Below, in pieces: positions 1-9,847 of a stretch of 41,023 nt of DNA. Position 1 is the stretch's first letter; each line of letters opens with the position of its first letter. This stretch comes from an uncultured Acetatifactor sp. (lineage in GTDB: Bacteria; Bacillota; Clostridia; Lachnospirales; Lachnospiraceae). Where the stretch lies: positions 1 to 41,023 of the forward strand of contig CANQNT010000030.1 of NCBI GenBank assembly GCA_947625255.1. The letters run 5' to 3'. The position numbers were made by a program, and so were the translations under genes. The notes under the pieces are model-generated. The model did not search any database, was not told the origin of the DNA, and was given only the letters and a program-made list of their open reading frames with translations.

Positions 1-47
1 TTTTTCACAGGTTTTGGGAAAATGGACTCTCCGTCCGCACACGCTTA

Positions 48-1892
48 TTAAATCGCATTTCCTTCAAACTGCCTGCGGTACAATTCATAATATCTGCCGC
101 GCTTGGCAATCAGCTCCTCATGGTTTCCGGTCTCCACGATGCGTCCCTGGTCAAGCACGACGATAAAGTCCGCATCCTGAATCGTGGAAAGTCTATGCGC
201 AATAATGAGACTGGTCCTGTCCTTCATTAGATTCACCATGGCATCCTGAATGTTTTTCTCCGTTCTGGTATCCACACTGGAGGTAGCCTCATCCAGGATC
301 AAAATCATGGGGTCAGCCAGGAATGCCCGCCCGATAGACAAAAGCTGCCGCTGCCCCTGACTTAAGTTTTGTCCCGCCTCCGTCAGCTCCGTATCATATC
401 CGGCATTCAGTCTGGTAATCATCTTATGGGCGTTGCTCATCCGGGCCGCCTCCTCCATCTGGACATCCGTGGCTTCCAGATTGGAATATTTCAGATTATT
501 CCGCACCGTATCGGAGAAGAGCACCGTATCCTGCAGCACGATGGCGGTATTGCGGCGCAAATTATTGCAATCAATCTCTTTGATATTCACGCCGTCAATC
601 TGAATCTCCCCGCTGTCAATATCGTAAAACCGCATTAAGAGGTTCACCACGGTGGTCTTGCCGCTTCCGGTGGCGCCCACCAGGGCGACCTTGTGGCCTG
701 CGTACACATCCAGGTCAAAATCGTACAACACCTGCTTGCCCGGAACATAGGAAAAATTCACATGGCGGAAAGAAATCACGCCCTTGGCTCCCTCCAGAGT
801 ATGGCTGCCGCTCTTATCCTCCTCGGGCTCTTCCATAATGGCAAACACTCGCTCCGCGCCGGCCACCGCGGTCTGAATCTGGCCGTAAAGCTGCGCGATC
901 TCATTGATCGGTCGGCCGAACTGCTTGGCATACACGATAAAGGCGGAAATCGTTCCGATGGAGATCAGCCCATGAATGGCAAAATACCCGCCAAAAGCGG
1001 CGATGATCACGAACCCGATATTGTTGATGACGTTCATGACCGGTCCCATGGAGCCGCCCAGAATCTCCGCCAAAATTCCCACTCTGGTCAATTCATTGGA
1101 TGTCCTTTCAAAGGTGTCGATCACTTGCTCCTGATGATTATAGGCCACCACAGTCTTATAACCGGTAACCATCTCCTCCACGGTACCGTTCAGCTGCCCC
1201 AATAAGGCGGAACGTTTCCTGAAAAAGGCACGCATCTTGGCGGAAAGGAACTTCGTCACCACCAGGGTCAGCACTACCGTGATACAGGAAAGGATCGCCA
1301 GCTGCCAGCAAAGGTAAACCATCATAAACACCGTGCCCGCAATGGTCAGCACGCCGCTTACCAGAGAGCTCAGGGACTGGGAAACCGTCAGAGACACGTT
1401 TTCCACGTCATTGGTCATGCGGCTCATAATATCTCCGTGGGGGTGGGTGTCCAAATATTTAATGGGGAGATTCACAATCTTGTCAAACAGCTCCTCGCGC
1501 AGACGTTTGACGATTCTCTGGCTCAGATGTGCGCTCAAAAGGCTTTGGATCAGCGTACACAAAGCAGTAATTCCGTATACGATCAGCATGATCAGAAGTA
1601 CCGAGGGCAACGCTTCAAACCGCCCTTCCGTGATCCGGTCGATGGCGCTGCTCTGGAGCTTGGGCGCATAGACGGAACAAATGACCAAAATGACCACTAC
1701 GATAAGCAGGGCCGCTACCATCTTCTTTTCATACTGAAAATACTTTACCAGGCGGGTCATGGTCTTTTTGGCATCTTTTGGCTTCTCCACCACCTGCATT
1801 CCCCTGGGACCACGCTGGCCCGGCATCCGCATAGTGGGACGGTTCTGCTGCGCGTTCGGGGAAGTGTTCTGCGTATTGGTCTCATTACTCAT
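48..1892 (-). CDS. Heterodimeric ABC exporter, consensus-ATPase subunit
   Basis: Type IV (ABCB-like) exporter half: a soluble N-terminus of about 50 residues with several Pro/Gln/Asn, a six-helix membrane domain (about 55-340) and a C-terminal nucleotide-binding domain. Walker A GATGSGKTT, Walker B ILILDEATSSVD with the catalytic Glu, and H-loop LIIAHRLST are all canonical, but the signature reads LSQGQ instead of LSGGQ. This pairs with the preceding gene, which has a normal signature but a weakened Walker B, as in TM287/288- or BmrCD-type heterodimers (family knowledge). I chose the ATG at 1892, not the GTG at 1901, because GGGGG lies 8 bases upstream of it and overlaps the GTG. It overlaps the upstream gene by 8 bases, so translation is probably coupled. 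The substrate is unknown; drug or lipid export is typical. Confidence 0.93.
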   Translation of the reverse strand: MSNETNTQNTSPNAQQNRPTMRMPGQRGPRGMQVVEKPKDAKKTMTRLVKYFQYEKKMVAALLIVVVILVICSVYAPKLQSSAIDRITEGRFEALPSVLLIMLIVYGITALCTLIQSLLSAHLSQRIVKRLREELFDKIVNLPIKYLDTHPHGDIMSRMTNDVENVSLTVSQSLSSLVSGVLTIAGTVFMMVYLCWQLAILSCITVVLTLVVTKFLSAKMRAFFRKRSALLGQLNGTVEEMVTGYKTVVAYNHQEQVIDTFERTSNELTRVGILAEILGGSMGPVMNVINNIGFVIIAAFGGYFAIHGLISIGTISAFIVYAKQFGRPINEIAQLYGQIQTAVAGAERVFAIMEEPEEDKSGSHTLEGAKGVISFRHVNFSYVPGKQVLYDFDLDVYAGHKVALVGATGSGKTTVVNLLMRFYDIDSGEIQIDGVNIKEIDCNNLRRNTAIVLQDTVLFSDTVRNNLKYSNLEATDVQMEEAARMSNAHKMITRLNAGYDTELTEAGQNLSQGQRQLLSIGRAFLADPMILILDEATSSVDTRTEKNIQDAMVNLMKDRTSLIIAHRLSTIQDADFIVVLDQGRIVETGNHEELIAKRGRYYELYRRQFEGNAI

Positions 1893-3822
1893 GACGCTCA
1901 CCCCCTTTTTCCTGTGTGCCTTGTTTCTCGCCTAAGCCGGCGCTTCCCGCGCCGCCTGGCGCCCCGAGACCGGTCTTTCCCGGCTCGTTCGGCTTACCGA
2001 AATCGGTATCCCCTGTCGTGTTCGACTTACCGGGGCCGCTTCCCGCAGCGTTCAGCCCCTCCATGTCCAACTCTTTTTCGGCCTTAAGCTGGGACTTGTA
2101 AATATCCTGATAAATCTCGCAGGTCTGCATCAATTCCTCATGAGACGCACAGGCCACGATGGTACCGTTGTCGATGACCGCGATTCGGTCCGCGCCCTTT
2201 ACCGAAGCAATTCTTTGGGCTATGACGATCTTTGTCACGCCCTGATATCTGGTCCGCAGCGCTTCATAGAGATCCGCTTCCGTTTTCAGATCCAGAGCGC
2301 TGGTGCTGTCGTCAAAAATCAAAATCTCCGCCTGCCTGAGCAAGGCACGGCTGATGGAAAGCCTCTGCTTTTGTCCGCCGGAAAGGCTCATACCCTTTTC
2401 CGCCACCATCGTATCGAAGCCCTCCGCCTTACTGAAAATAAATTCCGCGGCCTGGGCGTCATGGGCGGCCTGGTTCAGAGCTTCCTCGCCCGCTTCGGGA
2501 TTCCCCCATAACAGATTCTCCCGGATCGTGGTGCTGAACAGCTCGCTTTTCTGCAAGGCGATGGCGATCTTATCCCTCAGACTTTTCAGCGTGTATTCTT
2601 TCACGTCCCGGTCATTGACCAGGACTTGTCCGCCGGTTGCGTCATAAAAACGGGGAATCAGATTCACCAGACTGGACTTGCCGCTGCCGGTAGCGCCCAG
2701 AATGGCCAGGGTTTCCCCAGGCTGAATCGTCAGATTAATATGTTCCAGCACCCTCTCCTGACTGCCATTGGGATAGGAAAAGGACACATCGCGGAATTCG
2801 ACCTTTCCGCCCTTGCGGGGAGCCGCTTTCCCTGGAATTTCCTCTTGCACCCCAGGTCCGTCCGCCACGGCGGGCTCACAGTCCATGACCTCTTTCACTC
2901 TGCGGTAAGAGGCCATTCCTCTGGAAATATTCTGGAAAATCATGGCGAACATCATCACGCCGTTCAGAATCTGGGACAAATATGTAATAGCCGCCATCAC
3001 ATTGCCCGGCGTTACGGCCCCGGACTGCACACGGTATCCTCCGATCCGTATGACCGCTACCACGGAAATGTTCAGTAAGATATTCATGATGGGAGTCATG
3101 TAAGAAAAAATCGTCAGGATCCGCAGTTGGGTATCCACCAGTTCCTGATTGGCTCCCCCAAAGCGCTTCTTCTCATATTCCTCACGGACATAGGCCTTGA
3201 CCACACGGGAACCCGTGACATTTTCCTGCATCACGCTGTTTACGCGATCCAGCTTCTTTTGCAAAAGGCTAAAGTAAGGGTTCACACGGGAAATGAAAAA
3301 GACCACACAGATCAGCAAAAGGGGAAAGGCGCAGGCCACCACCAGACCAAAGCTGAGGTCCAGAGACATCATACAGATAATGCCTCCGCCCATGAGCATA
3401 AGGTTCCTGACAAAGCCCCGGATAATCTGCGCCACCAGATTCTGAATCTGAGTGATATCATTGGTCACCCTGGTAATCAAAGAACCCGTGGAAAACTGAT
3501 CCGTCTGCTGAAGTGACAAAGACATGATCCTGCGAAAGGCATCCTTTCGCATATCATTCCCGAAATTCTGACTGCATAGATTCGCGAACACGCCGCACAT
3601 GACGCCAAAGAAGCCGCCCAACGCCACAAAACCGATCATGTGCAGCCCCGTCGTAACCACCAGCTCCAGATCACCAATGCCTCCATTATTAAGCCCCAGC
3701 ACGCCATCATCCACGATGGTGCTCATCAGCCTGGGCTGTATCAGATCCATAGACGCTTCCCCGATCATGAAAAGCGGTGCCAATAAGGCAAAGATCCAGT
3801 ACTTTTTCAAATATCGTATCAT
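1885..3822 (-). CDS. Heterodimeric ABC exporter, degenerate-site subunit
   Basis: ABC exporter half with six membrane helices (about 1-320) and a nucleotide-binding domain (about 350-585). Walker A is GATGSGKSS and the signature is a normal LSGGQKQR. The Walker B reads ILIFDDSTSALD, with Asp replacing the catalytic Glu, and the switch region reads VIAQRIASV, with Gln replacing His. These are the two substitutions known from the regulatory site of heterodimeric exporters such as TM287. The last 55 or so residues are a Gly/Pro/Lys-rich tail without predicted fold that runs into the start of the partner gene. It is the first gene of a two-gene operon with its own promoter; the ribosome site GGAGG lies 5 bases before the ATG. 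Confidence 0.93.
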   Translation of the reverse strand: MIRYLKKYWIFALLAPLFMIGEASMDLIQPRLMSTIVDDGVLGLNNGGIGDLELVVTTGLHMIGFVALGGFFGVMCGVFANLCSQNFGNDMRKDAFRRIMSLSLQQTDQFSTGSLITRVTNDITQIQNLVAQIIRGFVRNLMLMGGGIICMMSLDLSFGLVVACAFPLLLICVVFFISRVNPYFSLLQKKLDRVNSVMQENVTGSRVVKAYVREEYEKKRFGGANQELVDTQLRILTIFSYMTPIMNILLNISVVAVIRIGGYRVQSGAVTPGNVMAAITYLSQILNGVMMFAMIFQNISRGMASYRRVKEVMDCEPAVADGPGVQEEIPGKAAPRKGGKVEFRDVSFSYPNGSQERVLEHINLTIQPGETLAILGATGSGKSSLVNLIPRFYDATGGQVLVNDRDVKEYTLKSLRDKIAIALQKSELFSTTIRENLLWGNPEAGEEALNQAAHDAQAAEFIFSKAEGFDTMVAEKGMSLSGGQKQRLSISRALLRQAEILIFDDSTSALDLKTEADLYEALRTRYQGVTKIVIAQRIASVKGADRIAVIDNGTIVACASHEELMQTCEIYQDIYKSQLKAEKELDMEGLNAAGSGPGKSNTTGDTDFGKPNEPGKTGLGAPGGAGSAGLGEKQGTQEKGGERHE

Positions 3823-3851
3823 TTTATCCTCCGATTTTCTCCGACTCCTCC

Positions 3852-3880
3852 ATTATCCGATGCTTTGAAAGGATTGTCAA
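3852..3880 (-). promoter_or_regulatory. Sigma-A promoter of the ABC exporter pair
   Basis: Read on the minus strand: TTGACA (3875-3880), a 17-base spacer, and GATAAT (3852-3857). It starts within 20 bases after the stop of the SGNH gene and drives a leader of about 25 bases ending in GGAGG. The exporter pair can therefore be transcribed separately from the spoVA-side operon. Confidence 0.75.
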
Positions 3881-3899
3881 GCGACGCAAACCAACAAAC

Positions 3900-5771
3900 T
3901 CAAGTCAGCCCGGCAAGCTCTTCTTTCTTCAAATTCATCAGCCGTACCAGTGCCACCGTGCAGTCCAGCCGGTTCACGGGACGAAGCGGGCCATATTCCT
4001 CCCAAAGCAGGCCCAGGCTCCTTGCCTGGCGTTCACACTCCCACATGGGAATCTCCCGTTCCTCCAAGGGATGGAGGCTGCGGATCATAAAGCTCACCAG
4101 TTCCCCGCCCGTCAGCGCGTCATCCGGACGGAAGCGATCCTGAGGCGTGGTAGTCCCGTCGATCAGGTTGGCGTCCACAGCCGCCTGCACCGCCGAAGCA
4201 TCCCATTCATAGCGATAGATATCACAATACTTTCCCTGATAGGAACGCTTTTTGGGCGTGGGACGCGCCTTGAAAAACAAGTAAAGGAACTGTCCCCTGG
4301 GCATCTCTTCAAAAGGATGATAATACCGGACGCAAGGGTCCAGAAGGCCTTTCCACATGGCCTCTTTCAGTTCCCGTTCCTGGCGGATATGCTGGCAATC
4401 CGCATAGGGCAGCGCCGGCAGGTCATTGGGCAAAACGGGCTTCTCCTCCTTGTCCGCACTGGAAACCGCGTGAACGGGGCGCAGAGAAAGGTCCGGCTTC
4501 CATAAAGGTCCTTCCTCCGCCTGACCCATGAATGTCACTAAGGGCAGAATCTCCTGCCTGCGGATTTCACCGGCGATAAAACGGGCGGCCACCATGGCTC
4601 CATAATCATTGGTATGGGTCACGTCCATAAAATAATCCTTACTGACCCTCGTACCCACACGGCACATTAACCGAAAGCTATCCTCATGAAGATCGATCAC
4701 CGGCACATGGCATTCTTTTCCCACCCGCAGACAGCTCTGGGCATATTCCTCCAACAGATCAAAGCAACCGTCCTCATCCTTGCCCGGAATCCTGCTCAAG
4801 GAGGTGACGATCACCGGATAAGCGCCCTTGGCGCGTATCTGGCTGATATACCAGCGCAGATTGGCGGCATACTGGACATAGGCTTTAAGATTCCGCCGCT
4901 TCTGGTCATTATGGCCGAACTGCAGCATAAATACATCGCCCGGACGAATATTTCTGCGCACGATCTCATAATGCCCGTCATCCCGGAAGCAATTGGTGGT
5001 CATACCTGCGTGAGCCTGGTTGCTCACCGCAGCCCCCGGTAAAAAGGACAGTAAATTCTGTCCCCAGCTTCCATAATTTAACAACGGATTATCCGGATAC
5101 TGCCCGTCATAATCCGTGACCAGAGAATCTCCTGCCAGGAACACGGTGGGAGCGTCCGCTTCCTCGACGGTCACCTGGCTTAAGCAGACGGAGCCCGCTT
5201 TTTCCCCTGTAAAAACGGCGCTTTCCGGCATCTCTTTTTGAGCCGCCTCACAAAGGTTCTGATGGGCCTCCAACAAGGTCACATAAACCGTGTCATCCAG
5301 CCGCATGGGCTCGCCAATGACCGGAATATATTCGCAAACATGGACATAAAAGCACAGTTCCCGTTCCTCTCCCGCCTCCAGGCGCAGTCCCCTGCGCACC
5401 AGATTCCTCCGGTTCGTAACAACGTCCAGACGCTCACATCCATTCTCTCCTCCATTGACGCAAATTGTCACGCGATAGATTCCCTTATGGGGAACCCTTG
5501 CCCGAAAACGCAAAGGATATCCCGCTTTTTCCAGGGAAATACCCCGGGGACCGCTCTTAAAGCCGCACAAATCTCCCCAAGCCTCTTTTTCCCGGCAGGA
5601 TGCCGCCGCATACCATCCTCCCGTTCCGGTAAAGCGGTCCGGCCTCTGGCCCTCCTTTCCCAGAGGAAGCAGGCCGTAGCCCTTTTCTTCCTGATAAAAT
5701 TCCTCTTTCCGTACGCTGATGTCACAATTCTCCCGGACACAAGTCCCGAATCCGTAGCTCTTCCGATACAT
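3900..5771 (-). CDS. SGNH/GDSL carbohydrate esterase with SLH-like C-terminus
   Basis: The central domain is an SGNH hydrolase of the rhamnogalacturonan-acetylesterase type: block I LAGDSLVTDY with the nucleophile Ser near residue 214, block III QFGHNDQ near 288, and block V DVTHTND with the catalytic Asp/His near 385. About 200 residues of beta-rich sequence precede it, as in esterases with an N-terminal sugar-binding domain. The last 110 or so residues contain two stretches resembling S-layer-homology repeats (VDANLIDGT...FRPDDALTGGEL, and a second poorer one). No signal peptide is visible, so it may act in the cytoplasm or mother cell. It starts 13 bases after the stop of the Ca2+-ATPase gene with AGGAG 6 bases upstream, so it is probably in the same operon. 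Confidence 0.82.
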   Translation of the reverse strand: MYRKSYGFGTCVRENCDISVRKEEFYQEEKGYGLLPLGKEGQRPDRFTGTGGWYAAASCREKEAWGDLCGFKSGPRGISLEKAGYPLRFRARVPHKGIYRVTICVNGGENGCERLDVVTNRRNLVRRGLRLEAGEERELCFYVHVCEYIPVIGEPMRLDDTVYVTLLEAHQNLCEAAQKEMPESAVFTGEKAGSVCLSQVTVEEADAPTVFLAGDSLVTDYDGQYPDNPLLNYGSWGQNLLSFLPGAAVSNQAHAGMTTNCFRDDGHYEIVRRNIRPGDVFMLQFGHNDQKRRNLKAYVQYAANLRWYISQIRAKGAYPVIVTSLSRIPGKDEDGCFDLLEEYAQSCLRVGKECHVPVIDLHEDSFRLMCRVGTRVSKDYFMDVTHTNDYGAMVAARFIAGEIRRQEILPLVTFMGQAEEGPLWKPDLSLRPVHAVSSADKEEKPVLPNDLPALPYADCQHIRQERELKEAMWKGLLDPCVRYYHPFEEMPRGQFLYLFFKARPTPKKRSYQGKYCDIYRYEWDASAVQAAVDANLIDGTTTPQDRFRPDDALTGGELVSFMIRSLHPLEEREIPMWECERQARSLGLLWEEYGPLRPVNRLDCTVALVRLMNLKKEELAGLT

Positions 5772-5784
5772 GATTTTCTCCTGT

Positions 5785-8661
5785 TTATTCTGTCTGTCCG
5801 CGCCTTAGAAAAGGCATCCTTTGAAACAAGAAAAGTCTACCACGACCTTTCTTTTCTGTCAATCGCTGGCATACCAAAACCTCATGAGCCAGCAGCGGAA
5901 AAGCCGCCAATACGCAGAGCAAAAGCCATTCCCTTCCGTCCAAATGGGAGGCGCCAAAGGCACGGATCAAAAACGGCACTTCCGTCACGGCGAACTGTAA
6001 GGCAAAACCAGACACAACGGCAAGGATCATCAGTTTGTTTTCCAAATGATTCATCCGAAACACGGAACGATGGACATCCCGCATCCCTATGGCGTGAAAA
6101 AGCTGGGACATTCCCAACACGGTAAAGGCATAGGTCTGGGATTTGGTCAGCACGTCCGGCCGCAGGAGCACGCTTCGCAGTTCTCTTAAAATGGCCGTGA
6201 AATTTCCCGGCTGTAAAAGCTGGGAAATTCCCTCCGGCATCCCCCCTTCCAGACGCAGGACTGTAAGGGGCAGCACCAAAAAAGCGACAAGACTGATCAA
6301 GGCGATCAAAATGCCATAGAAGCAAGTACACATCAGCCCCCCTCTTGCAAACATGCTTTCCTCCGGGCCCCGGGGCGGGTGGTGCATCATGCTGTTTCCG
6401 TCATTGTGATCCACTCCCAAAGCCAGAGCCGGCAAGGAATCCGTAATCAGATTGATCCATAGGATGTGACTGGATTTCAGGGGAGAAGCTATGCCGCACA
6501 GCACTGCGGCAAACATGGTCATGATCTCGCCCATATTGGAGGACAACAAGAAAATCACGGACTTACGGATGTTTTCATAAACTCCTCTGCCTTCTTCAAT
6601 CGCTTTTTCAATGGTGGCAAAGTTATCATCTGTCAAAATCATATCAGAAGCCTGCTTGGCCACGTCCGTCCCGGTAAGCCCCATGGCGATACCGATATCC
6701 GCCGCTTTCAGGGAAGGCGCGTCATTGACCCCGTCCCCGGTCATGGCCACAATCTCTCCCCTTTGCTGAAAACCCTTGACGATTTCTACCTTCTGCGCAG
6801 GAGAAACCCGCGCAAATACCCTCACCTGGCCCAACCGTTTCAAAAAGGCCTCTTTCGGGAGGCGCTCCATTTCACTGCCCGTCATACACTCCTGCGGCGA
6901 GCCCACAATCCGCAATTGACTGGCAATGGCATAGGCAGTGTCCACGTGATCCCCTGTGATCATCACCGTTTCCACACCGGCAGACCGAAAGGTTTCCACA
7001 GCTTCCGCCGCCTCCGGCCTTGGGGGATCTTTCATGGCCGCCAGCCCCAGGAAAATCAAACGCTCCTCCCGCGGTACGCTGCCCGGAGCAGTCCCCATGG
7101 CAATTGCCAGAGTGCGCAGGGCCTCACTGGAAAGCCGCTTTACCTCTTTCAGAATTCTGTCACGATAACTTCCTGTCAGAGGCAAAATTTGTCCCTGCAG
7201 CAGGATTCGGTCGCAATACCGCAGCACCTGCTCCGGCGCGCCTTTCGTATATGCCACATAGGACGAGGCATCGTCCCTGAGATGGCAGGTGCTCATCATC
7301 TTCCGGTCGGAATCAAAGGCCAACTCCCCGCAGCGCGGGAAACGCCTTTCCAGGCTTTCCTTTTCTATGCCGTATTGGGCCGCCACGTCCAAAAGCGCCA
7401 GTTCCGTGGGATCACCGATCCGATTATGTACGCCGCGTCTGGCATCATTGCACAGCACCATCCCGCGCAAAAACTCCGGGTAACGACGGGCGAAGTTTTC
7501 CCCGCCGCCCGGTGTTTCCCGGTACGCCGCGGCCCCTCCGGTCCTGCCCCAGGCCAACGAGTCGGCCGCTGATCCGGCACGGCTCCCATCCCCCGGTTCT
7601 TTCGCCCCCACTTCCATCTCCCGGAAGTCCAGGTAACACTTTTCCACGGTCATCCGGTTCTGTGTCAGGGTTCCGGTTTTGTCCGAACAGACCACGCTCA
7701 CCGCTCCCAAAGTCTCCACCGAGGGCAGCCTTCTGACAATGGTGTTCACCCGCACCATCCGGGTCACGCTTAAGGCCAGACAAATCGTCACCACGGCGGG
7801 CAAGCCCTCCGGGACCGCGGCGACGGCCAAAGAAATCGCGGTAATTAACATATCCGGCACATTTCTCCGTTGGATCACCGCGATCACGAACAGGGCTGCA
7901 CACAGGCCCAGAGACAGGATGCTCAGGATCTTTCCCAACTCCCCTAAACGCCTTTGCAGAGGTGTCAGTTCCTCACGGCTTTCGGAAATCAGCGCCGCGA
8001 TTTTTCCGATCTCCGTATCCATTCCCGTGGCCGTCACAAGTCCTTCTCCTCTGCCGCAGGTAACAATAGTAGACATATATGCCATATTACGCCGATCCCC
8101 CAAAGGGAGGTTGGCTCCCTCCGCTCCCAGGAAAGCGGCATCTTTTTCAATGGGAAGGGATTCCCCCGTCAGCGCGGACTCCTCCACCTTGAGATTGGCG
8201 CTTTTTACCAATCTAAGATCGGCCGGGACCTGGCATCCTGTCTCCAGACACACCAGATCCCCCGGCACCAGTTCCGCTGCCGGTACCTCCATTTTCTCAC
8301 CATCCCGAATCACCTGGGCCTTGGGACTGGTCAGCTTTTTCAGGGAATCCAATGCTTTCTGTGCCTTGCCCTCCTGAATCAGACCCACCGCGGCGTTGAT
8401 GAAAACAACCACTCCGATAATGATCGCATCACTTAACTCTTTCAGGGAAATGGAGATCGCGGCCGCCCCGATCAACACATAGATCAAGGGATCGTTCAGC
8501 TGCTCCAAAAACCTTTCCACCACCGTCTTTTTACGGGCGGATTTCATTTCATTTCTGCCATATTGCTTCAGGCGCCCGGCACTTTCCTCCCGGGTAAGAC
8601 CTTTTTCCAGATTCCCGGATAGCTTGCGCGCGGTTTCTTCAATGGTACTGCTCGTGTACAT
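5785..8661 (-). CDS. Calcium-transporting P-type ATPase (P2 type)
   Basis: A P-type ATPase of 958 residues. It has the dephosphorylation loop TGES (165-168), the phosphorylated Asp in [10 protein letters not shown] (Asp327), the hinge [19 protein letters not shown], and the helix-4 PEGLP (284-288) and helix-6 [13 protein letters not shown] motifs that form Ca2+ sites in SERCA/PMR1-like pumps. The N-terminal cation-ATPase domain and four C-terminal helices are present, so it looks complete. A Gly/Ser/Arg-rich insert near 350-385 in the nucleotide-binding domain is unusual. It follows spoVAC by about 90 bases with no terminator-like hairpin between, and precedes the SGNH gene by 13 bases. The family pumps Ca2+ out of the cytosol; the link with spoVA suggests a role in spore calcium handling (inference). 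Confidence 0.93.
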   Translation of the reverse strand: MYTSSTIEETARKLSGNLEKGLTREESAGRLKQYGRNEMKSARKKTVVERFLEQLNDPLIYVLIGAAAISISLKELSDAIIIGVVVFINAAVGLIQEGKAQKALDSLKKLTSPKAQVIRDGEKMEVPAAELVPGDLVCLETGCQVPADLRLVKSANLKVEESALTGESLPIEKDAAFLGAEGANLPLGDRRNMAYMSTIVTCGRGEGLVTATGMDTEIGKIAALISESREELTPLQRRLGELGKILSILSLGLCAALFVIAVIQRRNVPDMLITAISLAVAAVPEGLPAVVTICLALSVTRMVRVNTIVRRLPSVETLGAVSVVCSDKTGTLTQNRMTVEKCYLDFREMEVGAKEPGDGSRAGSAADSLAWGRTGGAAAYRETPGGGENFARRYPEFLRGMVLCNDARRGVHNRIGDPTELALLDVAAQYGIEKESLERRFPRCGELAFDSDRKMMSTCHLRDDASSYVAYTKGAPEQVLRYCDRILLQGQILPLTGSYRDRILKEVKRLSSEALRTLAIAMGTAPGSVPREERLIFLGLAAMKDPPRPEAAEAVETFRSAGVETVMITGDHVDTAYAIASQLRIVGSPQECMTGSEMERLPKEAFLKRLGQVRVFARVSPAQKVEIVKGFQQRGEIVAMTGDGVNDAPSLKAADIGIAMGLTGTDVAKQASDMILTDDNFATIEKAIEEGRGVYENIRKSVIFLLSSNMGEIMTMFAAVLCGIASPLKSSHILWINLITDSLPALALGVDHNDGNSMMHHPPRGPEESMFARGGLMCTCFYGILIALISLVAFLVLPLTVLRLEGGMPEGISQLLQPGNFTAILRELRSVLLRPDVLTKSQTYAFTVLGMSQLFHAIGMRDVHRSVFRMNHLENKLMILAVVSGFALQFAVTEVPFLIRAFGASHLDGREWLLLCVLAAFPLLAHEVLVCQRLTEKKGRGRLFLFQRMPFLRRGQTE

Positions 8662-8752
8662 ATTCCCCGCCTCCCGTTCTGCCCGCCCTTTTTCGGACGA
8701 GTTGCTTCGTTGTACATCCTATGCGCCTCTTCGGGGAAATATGTCCAAACAC

Positions 8753-9208
8753 TTAAGCCGCGCCCAGCAGCTTCATCACCCAGTATATCACGCCAAAAAC
8801 CCAGCTGGAAAAGATTCCGAACAAAATCACCGGCCCGGCAATCGTGAAAATCTTACAGCCAACGCCGAAAACCTGTCCCTCTTTTTTAAATTCAATGGCC
8901 GGCGCGGCCACGGAATTGGCAAAACCGGTAATAGGCACCAGTGCCCCCGCACCGCCCCATTTCACGATACCGGGATAAATGTTAAAGCCCGTAAGCAGCA
9001 CGGAGCAAAGTACCAGAATCAAAGAACACCAGCTTCCCGCATCCTGCTTGTCTAACCCAAGGGAAGCCGCATAATTTAAAATTCCCTGACCAATGGTGCA
9101 GATGATTCCGCCCACCACAAAGGCTTTCAGCATCTGCAGCCCTAAATTGTGGGTAGGAGTAACCCGTTTTACATATTTTTCATATTCCTGTTTTTCTTGT
9201 TCGTCCAT
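8753..9208 (-). CDS. spoVAC: Stage V sporulation protein AC
   Basis: Small membrane protein of the SpoVA channel that moves Ca2+-dipicolinate into the forespore. The cytosolic start EYEKYVKRVTPTHNL and the pattern GFANSVAAPAIEFKKEG are typical of SpoVAC, with four to five hydrophobic segments. The upstream ATG at 9259 lacks a ribosome site; the ATG at 9208 has GGAG 6 bases before it and gives a normal length of 151 residues. It is separated from spoVAB by about 147 bases that hold a repeat element. The usual next genes, spoVAD and spoVAE, are not here: a Ca2+-ATPase gene follows instead. Confidence 0.93.
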   Translation of the reverse strand: MDEQEKQEYEKYVKRVTPTHNLGLQMLKAFVVGGIICTIGQGILNYAASLGLDKQDAGSWCSLILVLCSVLLTGFNIYPGIVKWGGAGALVPITGFANSVAAPAIEFKKEGQVFGVGCKIFTIAGPVILFGIFSSWVFGVIYWVMKLLGAA

Positions 9209-9214
9209 ATTGTT

Positions 9215-9302
9215 CTCCATTCCGAAGCGCATCTGCGACGGAGGCAATGAGGAATCCACGAATGTTATTTCTCATCTGCCATCCGGGCTATCTGTGACGC
9301 TC
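9215..9302 (-). repeat. Dispersed imperfect repeat, copy 1 (before spoVAC)
   Basis: Read on the minus strand this segment begins GAGCGTCA, continues with CCCGGATGGCAGATG, and ends at the ribosome site GAATGGAG of spoVAC. It aligns with 21761-21849, upstream of the BceB-like permease, at roughly 70% identity with a few one- or two-base gaps (alignment by eye). An internal stem, GGCAGATGAG with CTCATTGCC, can form, and the outer bases AGCG/CGCT can also pair. Confidence 0.6.
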
Positions 9303-9355
9303 CGACACAAACAGCCTTTCCGATCCTATTATCCGCCATTCAGCATCCAAATATA

Positions 9356-9847
9356 CTAAGAAACCGTCCGATGGAATTCGTTGATAAAATAAAACAGGGA
9401 ACCGGCCACCTTGCCGGCCGCCATGGAGAGTATCGCCAGTCCGATTCCGTGACGAAGAGCGATTCTCCGGGTAAAAATGGGAATGCTGTCCAGCATCTCC
9501 GCTATGGCCAGGGCCAGACAACCAATGAACATTCCGCAAAACAATCCAAAGACCACCAGAAGGATGCCTCCCACCGCCGTCCAGACTTGGGGAAGCATGG
9601 GGGAAAGCTTCCCCATCGCCCCAAAGGCCGCCTCCATGTCCCAACCATCACTGAACACGCTGAAAATCCCGCCCGCAATGGTTCCCGCAACCACCATGTC
9701 TTCATACAGCACGACATATTTAGAAGTATGGGTTTTGCCCGCGAAGCGGGGAATCAGTCCTACCGCCACCAGAACAGTGAATACTCCCGCCGCAGCCAAC
9801 AAGCCATAACTGAATCCGGCAAGGATTATCAATCCCATCCTAAACAT
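9356..9847 (-). CDS. spoVAB: Stage V sporulation protein AB
   Basis: Membrane protein of about 163 residues with four to five hydrophobic segments and the SpoVAB pattern LVAVGLIPRFAGKTHT followed by YVVLYEDMVVAGTIAGGIF. It belongs to the spoVA group needed for Ca2+-dipicolinate uptake into the forespore. The ATG at 9847 has AAGGA 5 bases upstream; a TTG one codon earlier is less likely. It overlaps the end of spoVAA by 8 bases, so translation is coupled. Confidence 0.92.
   Translation of the reverse strand: MFRMGLIILAGFSYGLLAAAGVFTVLVAVGLIPRFAGKTHTSKYVVLYEDMVVAGTIAGGIFSVFSDGWDMEAAFGAMGKLSPMLPQVWTAVGGILLVVFGLFCGMFIGCLALAIAEMLDSIPIFTRRIALRHGIGLAILSMAAGKVAGSLFYFINEFHRTVS

Noticed and set aside
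37..50. GGAC/GTCC stem right after the last exporter gene as terminator
   Set aside because: The stem is four bases with a weak T-run; too little to call at the window edge.
6466..7572. Long plus-strand frame inside the Ca2+-ATPase gene
   Set aside because: It is antisense to a fully conserved P-type ATPase and its translation shows no family pattern; the same holds for other long plus-strand frames in this window except thiT.
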